From Scopulibacillus daqui (lineage in GTDB: Bacteria > Bacillota > Bacilli > Bacillales > Sporolactobacillaceae), in NCBI RefSeq assembly GCF_016908855.1, contig NZ_JAFBER010000022.1, positions 1-45,485 on the forward strand: a DNA stretch of 45,485 nucleotides. The letters are read 5' to 3'. The first letter of the stretch is position 1, and each line of letters opens with the position of its first letter. The notes under the pieces are model-generated. The model was not told where the DNA came from. It was given only the letters and a program-made list of their open reading frames with translations, and searched no databases. Made by a program: the position numbers and the translations under genes. This document shows, piece by piece, positions 34,307 through 43,405 of the stretch.

Positions 34307-34328
34307 CTAAGGTTAATGGAGGATACAT

Positions 34329-35834
34329 ATGAAATGGCCTTGGAAGAAACGCCGCAAAAAACTCAATATGCCGGAGCAAAAGCCTCAGGATATTAAAGAG
34401 CTTTTCAAGCATATGGAACAGTCTGATGACTTTTCGCATTTCAAACACCAACAAGATACCATGTCTTGCTGGATTTCTTTTTATAAAACCATTTGCGGGC
34501 TGGAGTCTGTCCATAGGGAAATTCTACCTTATATTTTTAAAAACAATGTTAAAAACCTTATGGACATTAAAGCAAATTTGCCTATTGAAGATACACTTGT
34601 GACAAAGGATCTCCGGCAAATCCAGGACAAAATGTTGGAAGGGCATATGGCCGTTCAAATGAAAGAGGATGATTCTGAATGTTTGCTTATTCCCGCTCCC
34701 TCAACGGAAAACCGTCAAGTCACAAATCCGGAAACTGAAACAAGCATCGTCGGCCCTAAGGAAGGGTTTGTCGAATCGCTGGATACAAATATTAACCTTG
34801 TCCGCAAAAGACTGCCTCTTCCTAATCTTTATTTGAAAGAAACAAAGGTCGGGAAATTATCTAAAACCCGGGTCTCTATCATTTATATTAAAGGCATCGC
34901 TAATCAGGAAAATGTGAATACTGTCTGGCAAAGGATAAAAACGATAGAGTTTGATCAGATTGTTGACAGTTCAACCATTTCACAAATTATAACCGACAGC
35001 CATCATTCGCCCTTTCCGCAATTTATTGACACGGAACGTCCGGATCGAACGGCTTCAGCTATTGCCGAAGGGAAAATTGCTATTTTAGTCGATGGTTCTC
35101 CGCATGCCGTCATTGTTCCTACGACAATCGTTGACTTCTTTATAGCTTTTGATGATTACTTTATTACTTGGCATATTGCTTCTTTTATTCGTCTGATACG
35201 TCTTGCTGCTGTTACTTTTTCTGTATTTTCAACACCGTTGTACGTGGCCATTTTAACCTATCATTATGAAGTCATACCTAGGGACCTGCTGGCAACGCTG
35301 ATTTCTTCGCGGGCTGTTATTCCCTTCCCGCCCATTTTTGAGGCGCTGATATTAGAACTGACGATCGAGCTGCTTAGAGAGGCTGGTGCCAGACTGCCGA
35401 CAAAAGTCGGTCAAACAATAGGCATCGTCGGCGGTCTCGTTATCGGAACTGCATCTGTTCAAGCCGGCCTTGCCAGCAATGTATTGCTGATTATCGTCGC
35501 GATGGCCGGCCTTGCTTCTTTTACAACACCAAATTATCGAATGGGCAACACAATCCGTTTAATACGTTTCCCATTCTTAATAGCGGCACAGCTATGGGGG
35601 TTAATCGGCATTGCGCTTTGTTTTGGGTTTTATTTATCGCATTTGCTTAAGTTAACATCGTTGGGCAGACCTTATGTTGAACCTTTTTTTCCACCGCGGT
35701 TTACCGATTTGAAAGATACGTTTATCCGGATACCAGTGAATAAACAAATCACCAGACCCCTATATTTGCGCCCGGAAGATCCGATGCGAATGAATAAAAC
35801 CCGTTCTCAAGAAAAAAGGGACATTGATGAATGA
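34329..35834 (+). CDS. Germinant receptor A subunit (GerA/GerKA family)
   Basis: A 501-residue inner-spore-membrane protein. The N-terminal soluble region (1-245) includes VDSSTISQIITDSHHSPFPQ and the family hallmark ERPDRTASAIAEGKIAILVDGSP. The C-terminal half has about five helices with RLIRLAAVTFSVFSTPLYVA and FPPIFEALILELTIELLREAG, highly typical of GerAA, GerBA and GerKA. With B and C subunits it forms a receptor that responds to a nutrient (amino acid, sugar or nucleoside; not deducible). AATGGAGGATAC precedes the ATG. The charged end DIDE overlaps the frame that leads into the B subunit. Confidence 0.95.
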   Translation: MKWPWKKRRKKLNMPEQKPQDIKELFKHMEQSDDFSHFKHQQDTMSCWISFYKTICGLESVHREILPYIFKNNVKNLMDIKANLPIEDTLVTKDLRQIQDKMLEGHMAVQMKEDDSECLLIPAPSTENRQVTNPETETSIVGPKEGFVESLDTNINLVRKRLPLPNLYLKETKVGKLSKTRVSIIYIKGIANQENVNTVWQRIKTIEFDQIVDSSTISQIITDSHHSPFPQFIDTERPDRTASAIAEGKIAILVDGSPHAVIVPTTIVDFFIAFDDYFITWHIASFIRLIRLAAVTFSVFSTPLYVAILTYHYEVIPRDLLATLISSRAVIPFPPIFEALILELTIELLREAGARLPTKVGQTIGIVGGLVIGTASVQAGLASNVLLIIVAMAGLASFTTPNYRMGNTIRLIRFPFLIAAQLWGLIGIALCFGFYLSHLLKLTSLGRPYVEPFFPPRFTDLKDTFIRIPVNKQITRPLYLRPEDPMRMNKTRSQEKRDIDE

Positions 35835-35970
35835 TCATTCATTGGTATCCGCAACCCGCGGATTTCAGCCGGACAAGAATCAGCAGAAAAATATTCTATG
35901 GCAAAAACGCTTCGGCAAGGGTCTGCCGCTCATTTACACTTTCCATACGGATAAAGAAAGGAACTTGATG

Positions 35971-37083
35971 ATGCCGACGTCTACGCTGACAAAACCAAAA
36001 ATAAGTGAAAATAGTCAAGTGTCGCCCTTTCTTGTTTTTTTTCTTATGACTTCTATGCAATTTGGTGTCGGCATTCTTGGCTATGCCCGCTACATTACTC
36101 ATTTTGCCGGGTATGATGCTTGGATTTCAATTCTGCTTTCCGGCGTCAGCACAAATATTATTTTATATTTGATATACAAAATTATCGAACGCGGGAACAA
36201 AAACGATATGATCGCTATTCATAAGGAACTTTTCGGAAAATGGCTTGGCGGATTGTTAAACCTGATTGTCCTTAGCTATTTTTTTTCATACGTTGTAACC
36301 ATTTTAAGAAGCTATATTGAGATCGTACAAATCTGGCTGTTTCCCCAATTTCCAACATGGGAACTCTCCCTTTTGATCCTGTTGTTAGTTTATACCTTTG
36401 TGGTGGGGGGTTTTCGAACGGTGACCGGGATGTGTTTTCTAAGTCTTGTGTATGGCGGCTTTTTGCTGCTTTTAGTTTATTTCCCTTTAGAATATGCACA
36501 TTTCAGCAACCTGCTTCCATTGTTCAATCATTCTGTGCCATCTCTATTAAGGGCGTCTAAACAAATGTTATTAAGCTTTTTAGGCTTTGAACTTATTTTT
36601 ATTTATTATCCATTTATTAAAAATCCGGACCAATCAAAAAAGTGGGCCCATGCAGCGTTAATGTATACAACTTTTATTTACGTGATTCTCGCTATCGTCA
36701 TATTTATTTATTTTAGTGAAAGACAGCTCAGCCATACCATTTGGTCAACCTTAGCGATGTGGAAAATTGTTAAACTGCCGATTATCGAACGGTTCGAATA
36801 TTTTGGTTTGGCAATTTGGCTGTTTGTGATTTTGCCAAACATTTGCCTTGGTGTTTGGACGGTTACAAGAGGATTAAAACAGCAATTTTCCATCAGACAA
36901 ATCATAACTCTGCCGTTCATACTGACAGCTATTTTAATCATCACTTGCTTATTTAAAAATCGAATCGTCATTGATAAATTGAACACTGCCGTATCAATGA
37001 CCGGTACGACCTTTATATACTTTTACATCCCCATTTTATTTATTTATCAATGGCTGTTTTTAAAGGTGAAAAAAAATGACTAA
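35971..37083 (+). CDS. Germinant receptor B subunit (GerB/GerKB family)
   Basis: An integral membrane protein of the amino-acid/polyamine transporter superfamily with 10 helices, 370 aa from the ATG at 35971 (start MPTSTLTKPKISENSQVSPF). AAAGGAA lies 7 nt upstream, and this start gives the normal family length. The open frame continues upstream to an ATG at 35827 that overlaps the gerA stop and has its own AAAAAAGGGAC, which would add 48 residues; either could be used. The B subunit is thought to carry the ligand-binding pocket. It overlaps the C gene by 8 nt. Confidence 0.93.
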   Translation: MPTSTLTKPKISENSQVSPFLVFFLMTSMQFGVGILGYARYITHFAGYDAWISILLSGVSTNIILYLIYKIIERGNKNDMIAIHKELFGKWLGGLLNLIVLSYFFSYVVTILRSYIEIVQIWLFPQFPTWELSLLILLLVYTFVVGGFRTVTGMCFLSLVYGGFLLLLVYFPLEYAHFSNLLPLFNHSVPSLLRASKQMLLSFLGFELIFIYYPFIKNPDQSKKWAHAALMYTTFIYVILAIVIFIYFSERQLSHTIWSTLAMWKIVKLPIIERFEYFGLAIWLFVILPNICLGVWTVTRGLKQQFSIRQIITLPFILTAILIITCLFKNRIVIDKLNTAVSMTGTTFIYFYIPILFIYQWLFLKVKKND

Positions 37084-38194
37084 AAATAAAAAATGGATCA
37101 AAGGCTTATTCATTTTATTGCTATGCATGAATTTAACCGGTTGTCTGCCGACAGATGTTGTTGACGATATATTTACTGTTCAAGCAATTGGCTTTGAAGA
37201 TGCCGGCGATCATAAGATTCTCGGCACTGTTGTCGCCCCGATTTATGCTCAAACCCAAAGCACCAATCAAGGCACCGGTGCTCAGTCACAAGGCACAACA
37301 GATACCTTTTCTGCTGTTTCCCATTCAGATAAGGAAGTGATAGAAAAGCTGCAAACAGAATCACAGCAACAATTAAAATTAGGGAAATTAACCGTCATAC
37401 TCATTAACGATACGCTGGCCAAAAAAGGCATTGAAAAATATCTGGATTACTTTAATAGAGATCCCCATATCGGCCGCAACGTCTTCGTGGCTATCGTCGA
37501 CGGCAGTACAAGAAGGCTTTTGGATAATCAATATGCATCTAACCCGGATGTTTCCCGGTACTTATTTGATTTAATTCAACAAAATATTAAAAGAAACTTC
37601 CCGGTAACAAACCTTCATGAATATTTCTATGATTATTACGGGAAAGGTATCAACGCCTTTCTGCCCGTTCTAAAAAAACACGGCGACCACATTGAAATAG
37701 AAGGCATCGGGCTTATTAAACATAACCGTTATATCGGGCTTTTGCCCTTTAATAAATATGCATTCATTTTCAAAATCTTAAATGAACCGTGCGACCAAGG
37801 CACTTATGCGATCAAATTAAGCCGCCATAATTTTGTCACAGTCAAAAATATCGGATCCAAAGTCAAATATAAAGTGAGAAACGGCAAAAGCGCCAAGCCC
37901 GAAATATTTATCAACGTAAATTTGAACGGCATCATTACCGAAGCTTCCGTTCAAAATAATCCGCAAAAATATATTAAAGCAGTCTCAAAAGTATTAAAAA
38001 AAGATCTTGAAAATAAAGGGAAAAATCTCACAGAAATTCTTCAAAAAAGAGGAGTCGATCCCCTCGGTTTAGGCGATCAAGTCCGCAGTTATACACGGAA
38101 CTGGAATGAACATCAATGGTATCAACACTACCCAGATGCAAAAATAAACGTCAATGTTAAGGTTAATATTACACAGACAGGCATTACAGAGTAA
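37076..38194 (+). CDS. Germinant receptor C subunit, lipoprotein (GerC family)
   Basis: A 372-residue lipoprotein. The signal peptide (KGLFILLLCMNL) ends in the lipobox LTGC, with the lipidated Cys at residue 23. The mature protein begins LPTDVVDDIFTVQAIGFEDA, the GerC domain-1 opening, and contains EVIEKLQTESQQQLKLGKLT, a family hallmark. The C-terminal domain includes VKYKVRNGKSAKPEIFINVN and ends with NVNVKVNITQTG. It completes the A-B-C receptor operon and would be anchored in the inner spore membrane facing outward. Confidence 0.94.
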   Translation: MTKNKKWIKGLFILLLCMNLTGCLPTDVVDDIFTVQAIGFEDAGDHKILGTVVAPIYAQTQSTNQGTGAQSQGTTDTFSAVSHSDKEVIEKLQTESQQQLKLGKLTVILINDTLAKKGIEKYLDYFNRDPHIGRNVFVAIVDGSTRRLLDNQYASNPDVSRYLFDLIQQNIKRNFPVTNLHEYFYDYYGKGINAFLPVLKKHGDHIEIEGIGLIKHNRYIGLLPFNKYAFIFKILNEPCDQGTYAIKLSRHNFVTVKNIGSKVKYKVRNGKSAKPEIFINVNLNGIITEASVQNNPQKYIKAVSKVLKKDLENKGKNLTEILQKRGVDPLGLGDQVRSYTRNWNEHQWYQHYPDAKINVNVKVNITQTGITE

Positions 38195-38485
38195 TCCGGG
38201 TACATGACGGTCTTTTTTATAAAAACGGGCCATTGAGGGCATTCTAATCAGCAAAAGTAAAGAAAAAATCCGATTGACAGACAACTTTTTAACCAAAGGT
38301 CGATGCAGCACTTAAAAGGCCTATTCGCAAGATCTGCGCCGATCATTACCCGATTGAAACAGATGTCATTAACGGTGCCCTTAGTAAATAAAAAATCTCT
38401 AAATCAAGACTGTTTTGAACATTGATAATCATAACGGCTGTTTTAAGACTATAGCTTTTAAAAAAACGAAAAGGAGCTATAAGAC
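38195..38485. other. Intergenic region after the ger operon
   Basis: About 290 nt without a supported gene. A short stop-to-stop frame of about 32 codons near 38300-38394 on the plus strand (reading PKVDAALKRPIRKICADHYP) looks protein-like but has no start; it may be a gene remnant. A small inverted repeat with arms like ATAGCT/AGCTAT lies at 38450-38481 beside the next gene's ribosome binding site. Confidence 0.4.
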
Positions 38486-39274
38486 TTGGAATCTCATCGC
38501 AATAGGACTAGGCGCTATCAAGCCTATGTCAGTTCATTAGGAACAACGCAAATTCATCTAAGGTCTCCCTTAATCATAGCGTGGTGGTCTGCCGCGCTTC
38601 CCGGGTTTGGCCATCTCCTCCTTTCCAAATACATAAGAGGGTTTGTACTCGTTTTTTGGGAATTTATCATCAATACGAACGCAAACATCAATAACGCGAT
38701 GATCTATTCCTTTACCGGACATTTTGAATTAGCGAAACTCGCCCTTGATACGAAATGGATGCTTTTATATATTCCTGTATATTTGTATGCGATTTGGGAT
38801 AGTTACCGAACGGCAGTTGATTTAAACAAAATTTATATTTTAGCGAAAAACGAAAATCATAGCTTTGCCATTTTTCAAATCACCGGTTTTGAAATCAATT
38901 ACCTTGATAAAAGAAAGCCCTGGGTTGCTGCGATGTGGTCGGCATTCATGCCGGGAACAGGCCAGCTCTATATACACAGGATTATCATAGCCTTTGTGAT
39001 GATGATTTGGTGGATTTTCAATATTTACAGTTCAAGAATACTGGAAGGGGTTTATTTCCTGACTCTCGGCAAGTTAAATGAAGCCAATCACATTCTGCGC
39101 AGCGAATGGTTCTTGTACCTGCCATCTCTTTATTTTTTCTCTATTTATGATGCCTACGTTAATACCGTTGAAAACAATAAGTTATTTGATAATGAGCAGA
39201 AAACGTTTTTAAAGAAACATTTCCAAAAAGCTCATTGGATGCTGCAAGACATGATAGCTTTTAAGAATAGGTGA
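38486..39274 (+). CDS. Duplicated multi-helix membrane protein, 262 aa
   Basis: An internal tandem duplication is clear. Repeat 1 (residues about 25-128) opens SPLIIAWWSAALPGFGHLLL and closes IYAIWDSYRTAVDLNKIYIL-like; repeat 2 (residues about 140-240) opens KPWVAAMWSAFMPGTGQLYI and closes FFSIYDAYVNTVENNKLF. Each repeat has about three hydrophobic helices and the motif W-S-A-x-x-P-G-x-G. The start is TTG at 38486, 8 nt after AAAAGGAGC. I do not recognise a named function. It overlaps the next gene by 4 nt. Together with two further membrane proteins it follows the germinant receptor operon, which suggests a spore-membrane role (inference). Confidence 0.75.
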   Translation: MESHRNRTRRYQAYVSSLGTTQIHLRSPLIIAWWSAALPGFGHLLLSKYIRGFVLVFWEFIINTNANINNAMIYSFTGHFELAKLALDTKWMLLYIPVYLYAIWDSYRTAVDLNKIYILAKNENHSFAIFQITGFEINYLDKRKPWVAAMWSAFMPGTGQLYIHRIIIAFVMMIWWIFNIYSSRILEGVYFLTLGKLNEANHILRSEWFLYLPSLYFFSIYDAYVNTVENNKLFDNEQKTFLKKHFQKAHWMLQDMIAFKNR

Positions 39275-39732
39275 AAACAATGTTTATGATAGCTGCTTTC
39301 GATCACTCTATTTATTTAGAATCAGCGCTCTCTTTATTAGAAAAAAACGGGATTAATGATCAAAATATTCTTGCTGTCCCGCTGGAGAATCGAGATTGCC
39401 AAAACCGGTTATTTGATACGATTCATCATTCAGACGGTACAAGCCTGTTTGATTTAGGGGCTGCTTTAGCTACTGCCTTAGCTGTCATCGGAGCGAGCAT
39501 TGGCTTTCAACTAAAATGGGGACCGATTATCTGGGGATTAATTGGCGCTGCAACAGGTTTTACCATTGGGCTCATTATTGATATTTTAATGACTCGCAAA
39601 AAAGAGAAAGGCGCTCAAAAAAATAACACCGAAGTGATTCTCATTATCTGCTGCCAAAATCATGAAGAGACAACAGTCGAAAAGATTCTTTGGGAAAACC
39701 AAGCTTTGCGAGTTGGAAAATTGAATGTTTAA
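39271..39732 (+). CDS. Membrane protein with glycine-zipper helices, 153 aa
   Basis: The N-terminal 55 residues look soluble (FMIAAFDHSIYLESALSLLE), resembling the start of general-stress-like or 'low-complexity heat-induced' domains. Two closely packed helices follow (LATALAVIGASIGFQL and GPIIWGLIGAATGFTIGLII), rich in Gly and Ala. The C-terminal region is soluble again (VILIICCQNHEETTVEKILW) and mirrors the N-terminal alpha/beta pattern, so the helices may be inserted in one small domain. It is translationally coupled to its upstream neighbour. Function unknown. Confidence 0.7.
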   Translation: MKTMFMIAAFDHSIYLESALSLLEKNGINDQNILAVPLENRDCQNRLFDTIHHSDGTSLFDLGAALATALAVIGASIGFQLKWGPIIWGLIGAATGFTIGLIIDILMTRKKEKGAQKNNTEVILIICCQNHEETTVEKILWENQALRVGKLNV

Positions 39733-39745
39733 GGGGGCGCCTCCC

Positions 39746-40192
39746 ATGGTTTTAACGATCATCACATTAATCGTGCTTGTTATTTTAGTTATTATTTCAA
39801 AAAAACGGATAAAAAAAATTGACTTATACAGCACTTCACTATTTGCGGTCGTTATGGCGTATTCCGTAGATCTTATTTTAGGAGAGAAGTGCCATCTCTA
39901 TGGATATTTTAGGCCTGGTGTGTCTTACGGCGACTTTATGATCTTTTTGGGCATTTATCCGCTCATTAGCATGTTATTTCTAAATTATTTCCCTTTTAGA
40001 CGCAAAGCCCGGATTAAGGCCGTTTATATTATTTCATGGTCGCTCTTTTCGGTCGGCTATGAGTGGCTGGCTGTCAAAACAGGGCTATTCTACTACAACG
40101 GATGGCATCTCAAGTATTCAGCCCCAATATATCCTATTTTATATCTCATTTTATTAGGCCATTTAAAATTTGCTCAAAGGCTTCAAAAATGA
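39746..40192 (+). CDS. CBO0543-like membrane protein, 148 aa
   Basis: A protein with about five hydrophobic segments (VLTIITLIVLVILVIIS; FMIFLGIYPLISMLFL; AVYIISWSLFSVGYEWLAV; and others). The arrangement, with GWHLKYSAPIYPILYLILL near the end, recalls the uncharacterised CBO0543 family often found in spore formers. The ATG at 39746 follows AAGGGGG with 8 nt spacing and is preferred over an in-frame ATG at 39725 that overlaps the previous gene. Confidence 0.7.
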   Translation: MVLTIITLIVLVILVIISKKRIKKIDLYSTSLFAVVMAYSVDLILGEKCHLYGYFRPGVSYGDFMIFLGIYPLISMLFLNYFPFRRKARIKAVYIISWSLFSVGYEWLAVKTGLFYYNGWHLKYSAPIYPILYLILLGHLKFAQRLQK

Positions 40193-40220
40193 CCAGATCT
40201 GAATTTATTAATAAATAAAA

Positions 40221-40279
40221 AATCCCAAGCAACCTTAATCTGACCTTCCTTCTGCAAGTCAAAAGTAAAGTTGCTCAGG
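40221..40279. repeat. Long-range inverted repeat between convergent genes
   Basis: ATCCC-AA-GCAAC on the left pairs with GTTGC-TCA-GGGAT on the right, with about 35 nt between. It lies between the CBO0543-like gene and the kinase gene and may act as a weak bidirectional terminator. Confidence 0.45.
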
Positions 40280-40312
40280 GATAACCAAACAGGCATTCAG
40301 GCACAGGGTTCA

Positions 40313-41668
40313 TTATGCCTTAGGAAAGCTTAAAGTAAAGACGGCTCCCCCCGTTTCTTGGTTACAGGCACTGATGTCTCCTCCGCAGCCTTCAACAATA
40401 GCCCGGGAAATGGCTAAACCCAGACCGGTTTGTCCTTGGCTGCCTTTAATAAATCTATGAAAAATGTATGGCAATATCTCGTTAGATATACCCGGGCCAT
40501 CATCGGCAATGTCTACTTTAATATAACCCTTTTCGTTATAATACTTAATTTCAATCATCTTATTTGCATGTCTTAACGCGTTTGAAAGAATATTAAGAAA
40601 GGCTTGCATTAATTTATCGGCATCCGCTTGAATTAAACCTAATTCTTCTAAACAATCATGGATATGAATGATTTTATGACTCTCATTGACTAACGGTGTT
40701 AACCGTTCGACGGCCTTGCTCATCACTTCTTTTACTGATACTTGCCTAACATGATAGATATTCTCTTCAGTCTCTAATTTTGCAAGGAGAACCATCTCTG
40801 TGACCAAGGCTTTCATACGATCGCTTTCATTAATGATCAGCTTTAATCCTTCCTGAGCCTCCCGACCGGAAAAAACACCGTCCTTAATCCCTTCAGCATA
40901 GCCTCTAATCGTCATCAGCGGAGACTTTAATTCATGGGAAGCATTTTGAAAAAAGTATGTTTGCGTATTCATATATTTCTTAAGTTCTTCAGCCATTTGC
41001 GAAACGGAAACGGCTACTTCGCCAATTTCGCCGCCTGCTTTTACATTTTCAATGTCATCAAACTGCCTTTTTGTCATTTGTTTTAAAGCTGTGTTCACGT
41101 GTGACAGAGGAGTCACTAGCCTTCTTGTAATGATGGTGCTTAATATAAATGCTATAATGCCTCCAATACCAAGGATCAAGAATAACTTTACAGCAATATT
41201 CCATTGCAGTTCCTTCAGCCCTGTCAACGGCGTGGCCAGCACCAAGGCCATCCTGCCGTCATTCGATATTAATTGAAAGGTCTCTGCGACGTATTGGCCG
41301 CCCGAAGTATTCCATACCCCTCTTAAAGCTTTGGACGGATCATATTGCAGTTTCTTTGAAAAAGTATTTGTGGCCTCGGATGACAGTGAAGAAAACAGCA
41401 GCTTTTTTTCATTCATATTCACTAACAGGACATTAATGTTTCCAGCATTCCCGGGAGGTGCCGACAATCGCTTTAATTCTTCAGCAATGACTTCTTCTTT
41501 CTGGCCCTTCATTTCATTTACGAAAGCTTGGCCCTTCGCCCTTAATTCATTAAATTGATTATCAATAAGCATATTTAAAAGCAAGGAATAAAAGACATAG
41601 GCAGCCAGTCCAAGAACAATAAATATAAGAGCAATGAATGAGAAGTTTAATTGATGCTTGAGCTTCAT
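40313..41668 (-). CDS. Sensor histidine kinase
   Basis: A 451-residue membrane kinase. Transmembrane helices at about 8-30 and 159-180 enclose an extracytoplasmic sensor of about 125 residues. A HAMP linker follows (182-234), then the phospho-acceptor His245 in FFQNASHELKSPLMTIRGYA. The ATPase domain has the N box (LMQAFLNILSNALRHA), G1 (DIADDGPGIS), F box (IFHRFIKGSQGQ) and G2 (GLGLAIS). It overlaps the response regulator gene by 4 nt. The stimulus is unknown, and no transporter is adjacent to hint at one. Confidence 0.93.
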   Translation of the reverse strand: MKLKHQLNFSFIALIFIVLGLAAYVFYSLLLNMLIDNQFNELRAKGQAFVNEMKGQKEEVIAEELKRLSAPPGNAGNINVLLVNMNEKKLLFSSLSSEATNTFSKKLQYDPSKALRGVWNTSGGQYVAETFQLISNDGRMALVLATPLTGLKELQWNIAVKLFLILGIGGIIAFILSTIITRRLVTPLSHVNTALKQMTKRQFDDIENVKAGGEIGEVAVSVSQMAEELKKYMNTQTYFFQNASHELKSPLMTIRGYAEGIKDGVFSGREAQEGLKLIINESDRMKALVTEMVLLAKLETEENIYHVRQVSVKEVMSKAVERLTPLVNESHKIIHIHDCLEELGLIQADADKLMQAFLNILSNALRHANKMIEIKYYNEKGYIKVDIADDGPGISNEILPYIFHRFIKGSQGQTGLGLAISRAIVEGCGGDISACNQETGGAVFTLSFPKA

Positions 41669-42366
41669 TTTTCTACACTTCGATCCAACCTTAAACGGTA
41701 GCCGTACCCCCGAACTGTTTCAAGCGGAAAGTCTTTCATTTTCCCCCTGATCCTTTTAACTAAATCATCAACTGCACGATCATTGCCAAAATAATCGTTT
41801 CCCCATATATGATCTAAAATGCTTTCTCTGGATAACGCTTGATCTGCATTTTTTGTCAGCAATTCAACAAACTGAAATTCTTTATTTGTCACTTGAATCT
41901 CTTGCCCTCTCCAAAACACTAGCCTTTTTCGCAAGTCTATTTTCAATTGGTCAATGTTAAGTGCTTTAGCCGAAGGGTCATTCTGTGCTTCCTTCAATGT
42001 ATACCAACGGTGCAGATGCCGTTTTACCCTTGCGACAAGCTCTCTCGGACTGAAAGGTTTCGTTAAGTAATCATCGCTGCCAAGCTCCAAACCTAGAACT
42101 TTATCGACTTCCTCATCTTTTGCCGAGATAAAAATAATCGGCACATCGCTTCTTTTTCTGATTTCCCGGCAAAAATCATAGCCGTCCATTCCCGGCAGCA
42201 TGATATCTAAAACCCATAGTTCGGGCATATTTTTAATTAAATATTCAAGCCCCTCTTCGGCTGTTCCCATACCGACCGTGTGATACCCTTCTTTTTGCAG
42301 ATAAGCCTCCAATACACGCCTGATATTAGCATCGTCGTCAACAATACCTATCGTTGCTGCTTTCAT
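41665..42366 (-). CDS. OmpR/PhoB-family response regulator
   Basis: A 233-residue two-domain regulator. Receiver: acidic pocket VDDD (residues 9-12), phosphorylated Asp54 in VLDIMLPGMDGYDF, the conserved Ser in FISAKDEE and Lys in YLTKPFSPREL. The C-terminal winged helix contains VTNKEFQFVELLTKN and RAVDDLVKRIRGKM. It is cotranscribed with the histidine kinase downstream. The Asp-rich start of ILDHIWGNDYFG is typical of the PhoB class. Targets are unknown. Confidence 0.94.
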   Translation of the reverse strand: MKAATIGIVDDDANIRRVLEAYLQKEGYHTVGMGTAEEGLEYLIKNMPELWVLDIMLPGMDGYDFCREIRKRSDVPIIFISAKDEEVDKVLGLELGSDDYLTKPFSPRELVARVKRHLHRWYTLKEAQNDPSAKALNIDQLKIDLRKRLVFWRGQEIQVTNKEFQFVELLTKNADQALSRESILDHIWGNDYFGNDRAVDDLVKRIRGKMKDFPLETVRGYGYRLRLDRSVEK

Positions 42367-42610
42367 AAAACTTGTGCCTCCATCATGCTTTTTATTTATT
42401 TTCCCATAAAAGCTGACAGCAAGTTGAGATTATGGTAATTTCCACATACTTTTCGCTGTCTGCACACTGGGTTTTTTAAAAAACATAACAGGCGACAGAT
42501 CAATTTATTTTTCTGGAAATTTAGGATATACTATACATAGACGTGATTGTTCGAAAAGGAAGATCAAGTTGGACTTTTTGAACACTTCTAAAGAAAAGGG
42601 GAAGATTTAC

Positions 42611-42796
42611 ATGGCGTTTAATAAAGGACCGCAAGAACCTATCCCTGAAGTTGAAACTGACATTTGGAGCTGCACTAATGAGGATTGTTCAGGTTGGATG
42701 AGAGATGCCTTTTCATTTGACTCTGAGCCGACTTGTCCATTATGCCAATCAGAAATGGTTAAAGCAACCAAAGTTTTGCCTGTTATTAAAGAATAA
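42611..42796 (+). CDS. ydjO: Cold-inducible YdjO-like zinc-ribbon protein
   Basis: A 61-residue protein with WSCTNEDCSGWMRDAFSF and TCPLCQSEMVK, giving four Cys in C-x4-C ... C-x2-C pairs, as in Bacillus subtilis YdjO, a cold-inducible protein of unknown function. AAAGGGGAAG precedes the ATG at 42611; the frame is open further upstream but lacks another site. A strong terminator follows. Probably a small zinc protein in the cytoplasm. Confidence 0.8.
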   Translation: MAFNKGPQEPIPEVETDIWSCTNEDCSGWMRDAFSFDSEPTCPLCQSEMVKATKVLPVIKE

Positions 42797-42845
42797 CAAC
42801 CGCATGATATTTTTAAGAAATATTAAAGTGGAATATCATTGCCGC

Positions 42846-42877
42846 AAAAAAATCGTGCTCTCAAGGCGCGATTTTTT
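42846..42877 (+). terminator. ydjO terminator
   Basis: AAAAAATCGTGC / GCGCGATTTTTT pair with one T-G wobble on the plus strand. Confidence 0.85.
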
Positions 42878-43077
42878 GTTATTGAGCATTTTCCCGCCAA
42901 TGCTGGTCTGTTTAGCATTTTTTTGCGATGATTCACAGATATCGCTCCTCTTTAATTCATGATAGTTAATTATTCCCGCTTATTTCTCACCCGATAAAAA
43001 TTCTGGCATAAACTGTTTTAAAGAACTTAGGCACAGACGAATAATTTTGTTATTAGGAATGAAGAGGAGTGGTGTTA

Positions 43078-43323
43078 ATGAATATTGGCATTCGCTACAA
43101 CGGGGCAATTCTTAATCTCGGTGCTGATAATGCCGGTATTTTTAATGGTGAGAATGAAGGGTTTGGCTGGAGCGGCCACTTGAAGAAAAATAGGAGCTTC
43201 GGTGTTGTCGGTCATGATATTCATGGACCTCATAACGTCAATTTAGTTTTTGACGAAGATATGGTTGATGCCGTTGTATACAGAGAAGACATTCAATTCG
43301 GCGTTATTGGACGAGGAGATTAG
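43078..43323 (+). CDS. Small GerPF-like family protein, copy C (81 aa)
   Basis: Core NGENEGFGWSGHLKKNRS, followed by NVNLVFDEDMVDAVVY. It begins MNIGIRYNGAILNLGADNAG. GAGGAGTGG lies about 7 nt before the ATG at 43078. The SP of the core is replaced by GH and the C-terminus (FGVIGRGD) lacks the QT/QQ ending of copies A, B, E, F and G, so it is an intermediate form toward copy D. It is the first gene of the five-copy cluster and is separated from copy D by 82 nt. Confidence 0.75.
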   Translation: MNIGIRYNGAILNLGADNAGIFNGENEGFGWSGHLKKNRSFGVVGHDIHGPHNVNLVFDEDMVDAVVYREDIQFGVIGRGD

Positions 43324-43405
43324 CCGCCACATTTTAACGGGCTTTCGCACAATATACTTATCAATGAATAAAATATGTTGAATCACTTTGAAGAGGTGTT
43401 CGTTT

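Noticed and set aside
38300-38394. Protein-like stop-to-stop frame of about 32 codons after the ger operon.
   Set aside because: No start codon, no ribosome binding site and no recognised family; mentioned only as a possible remnant.
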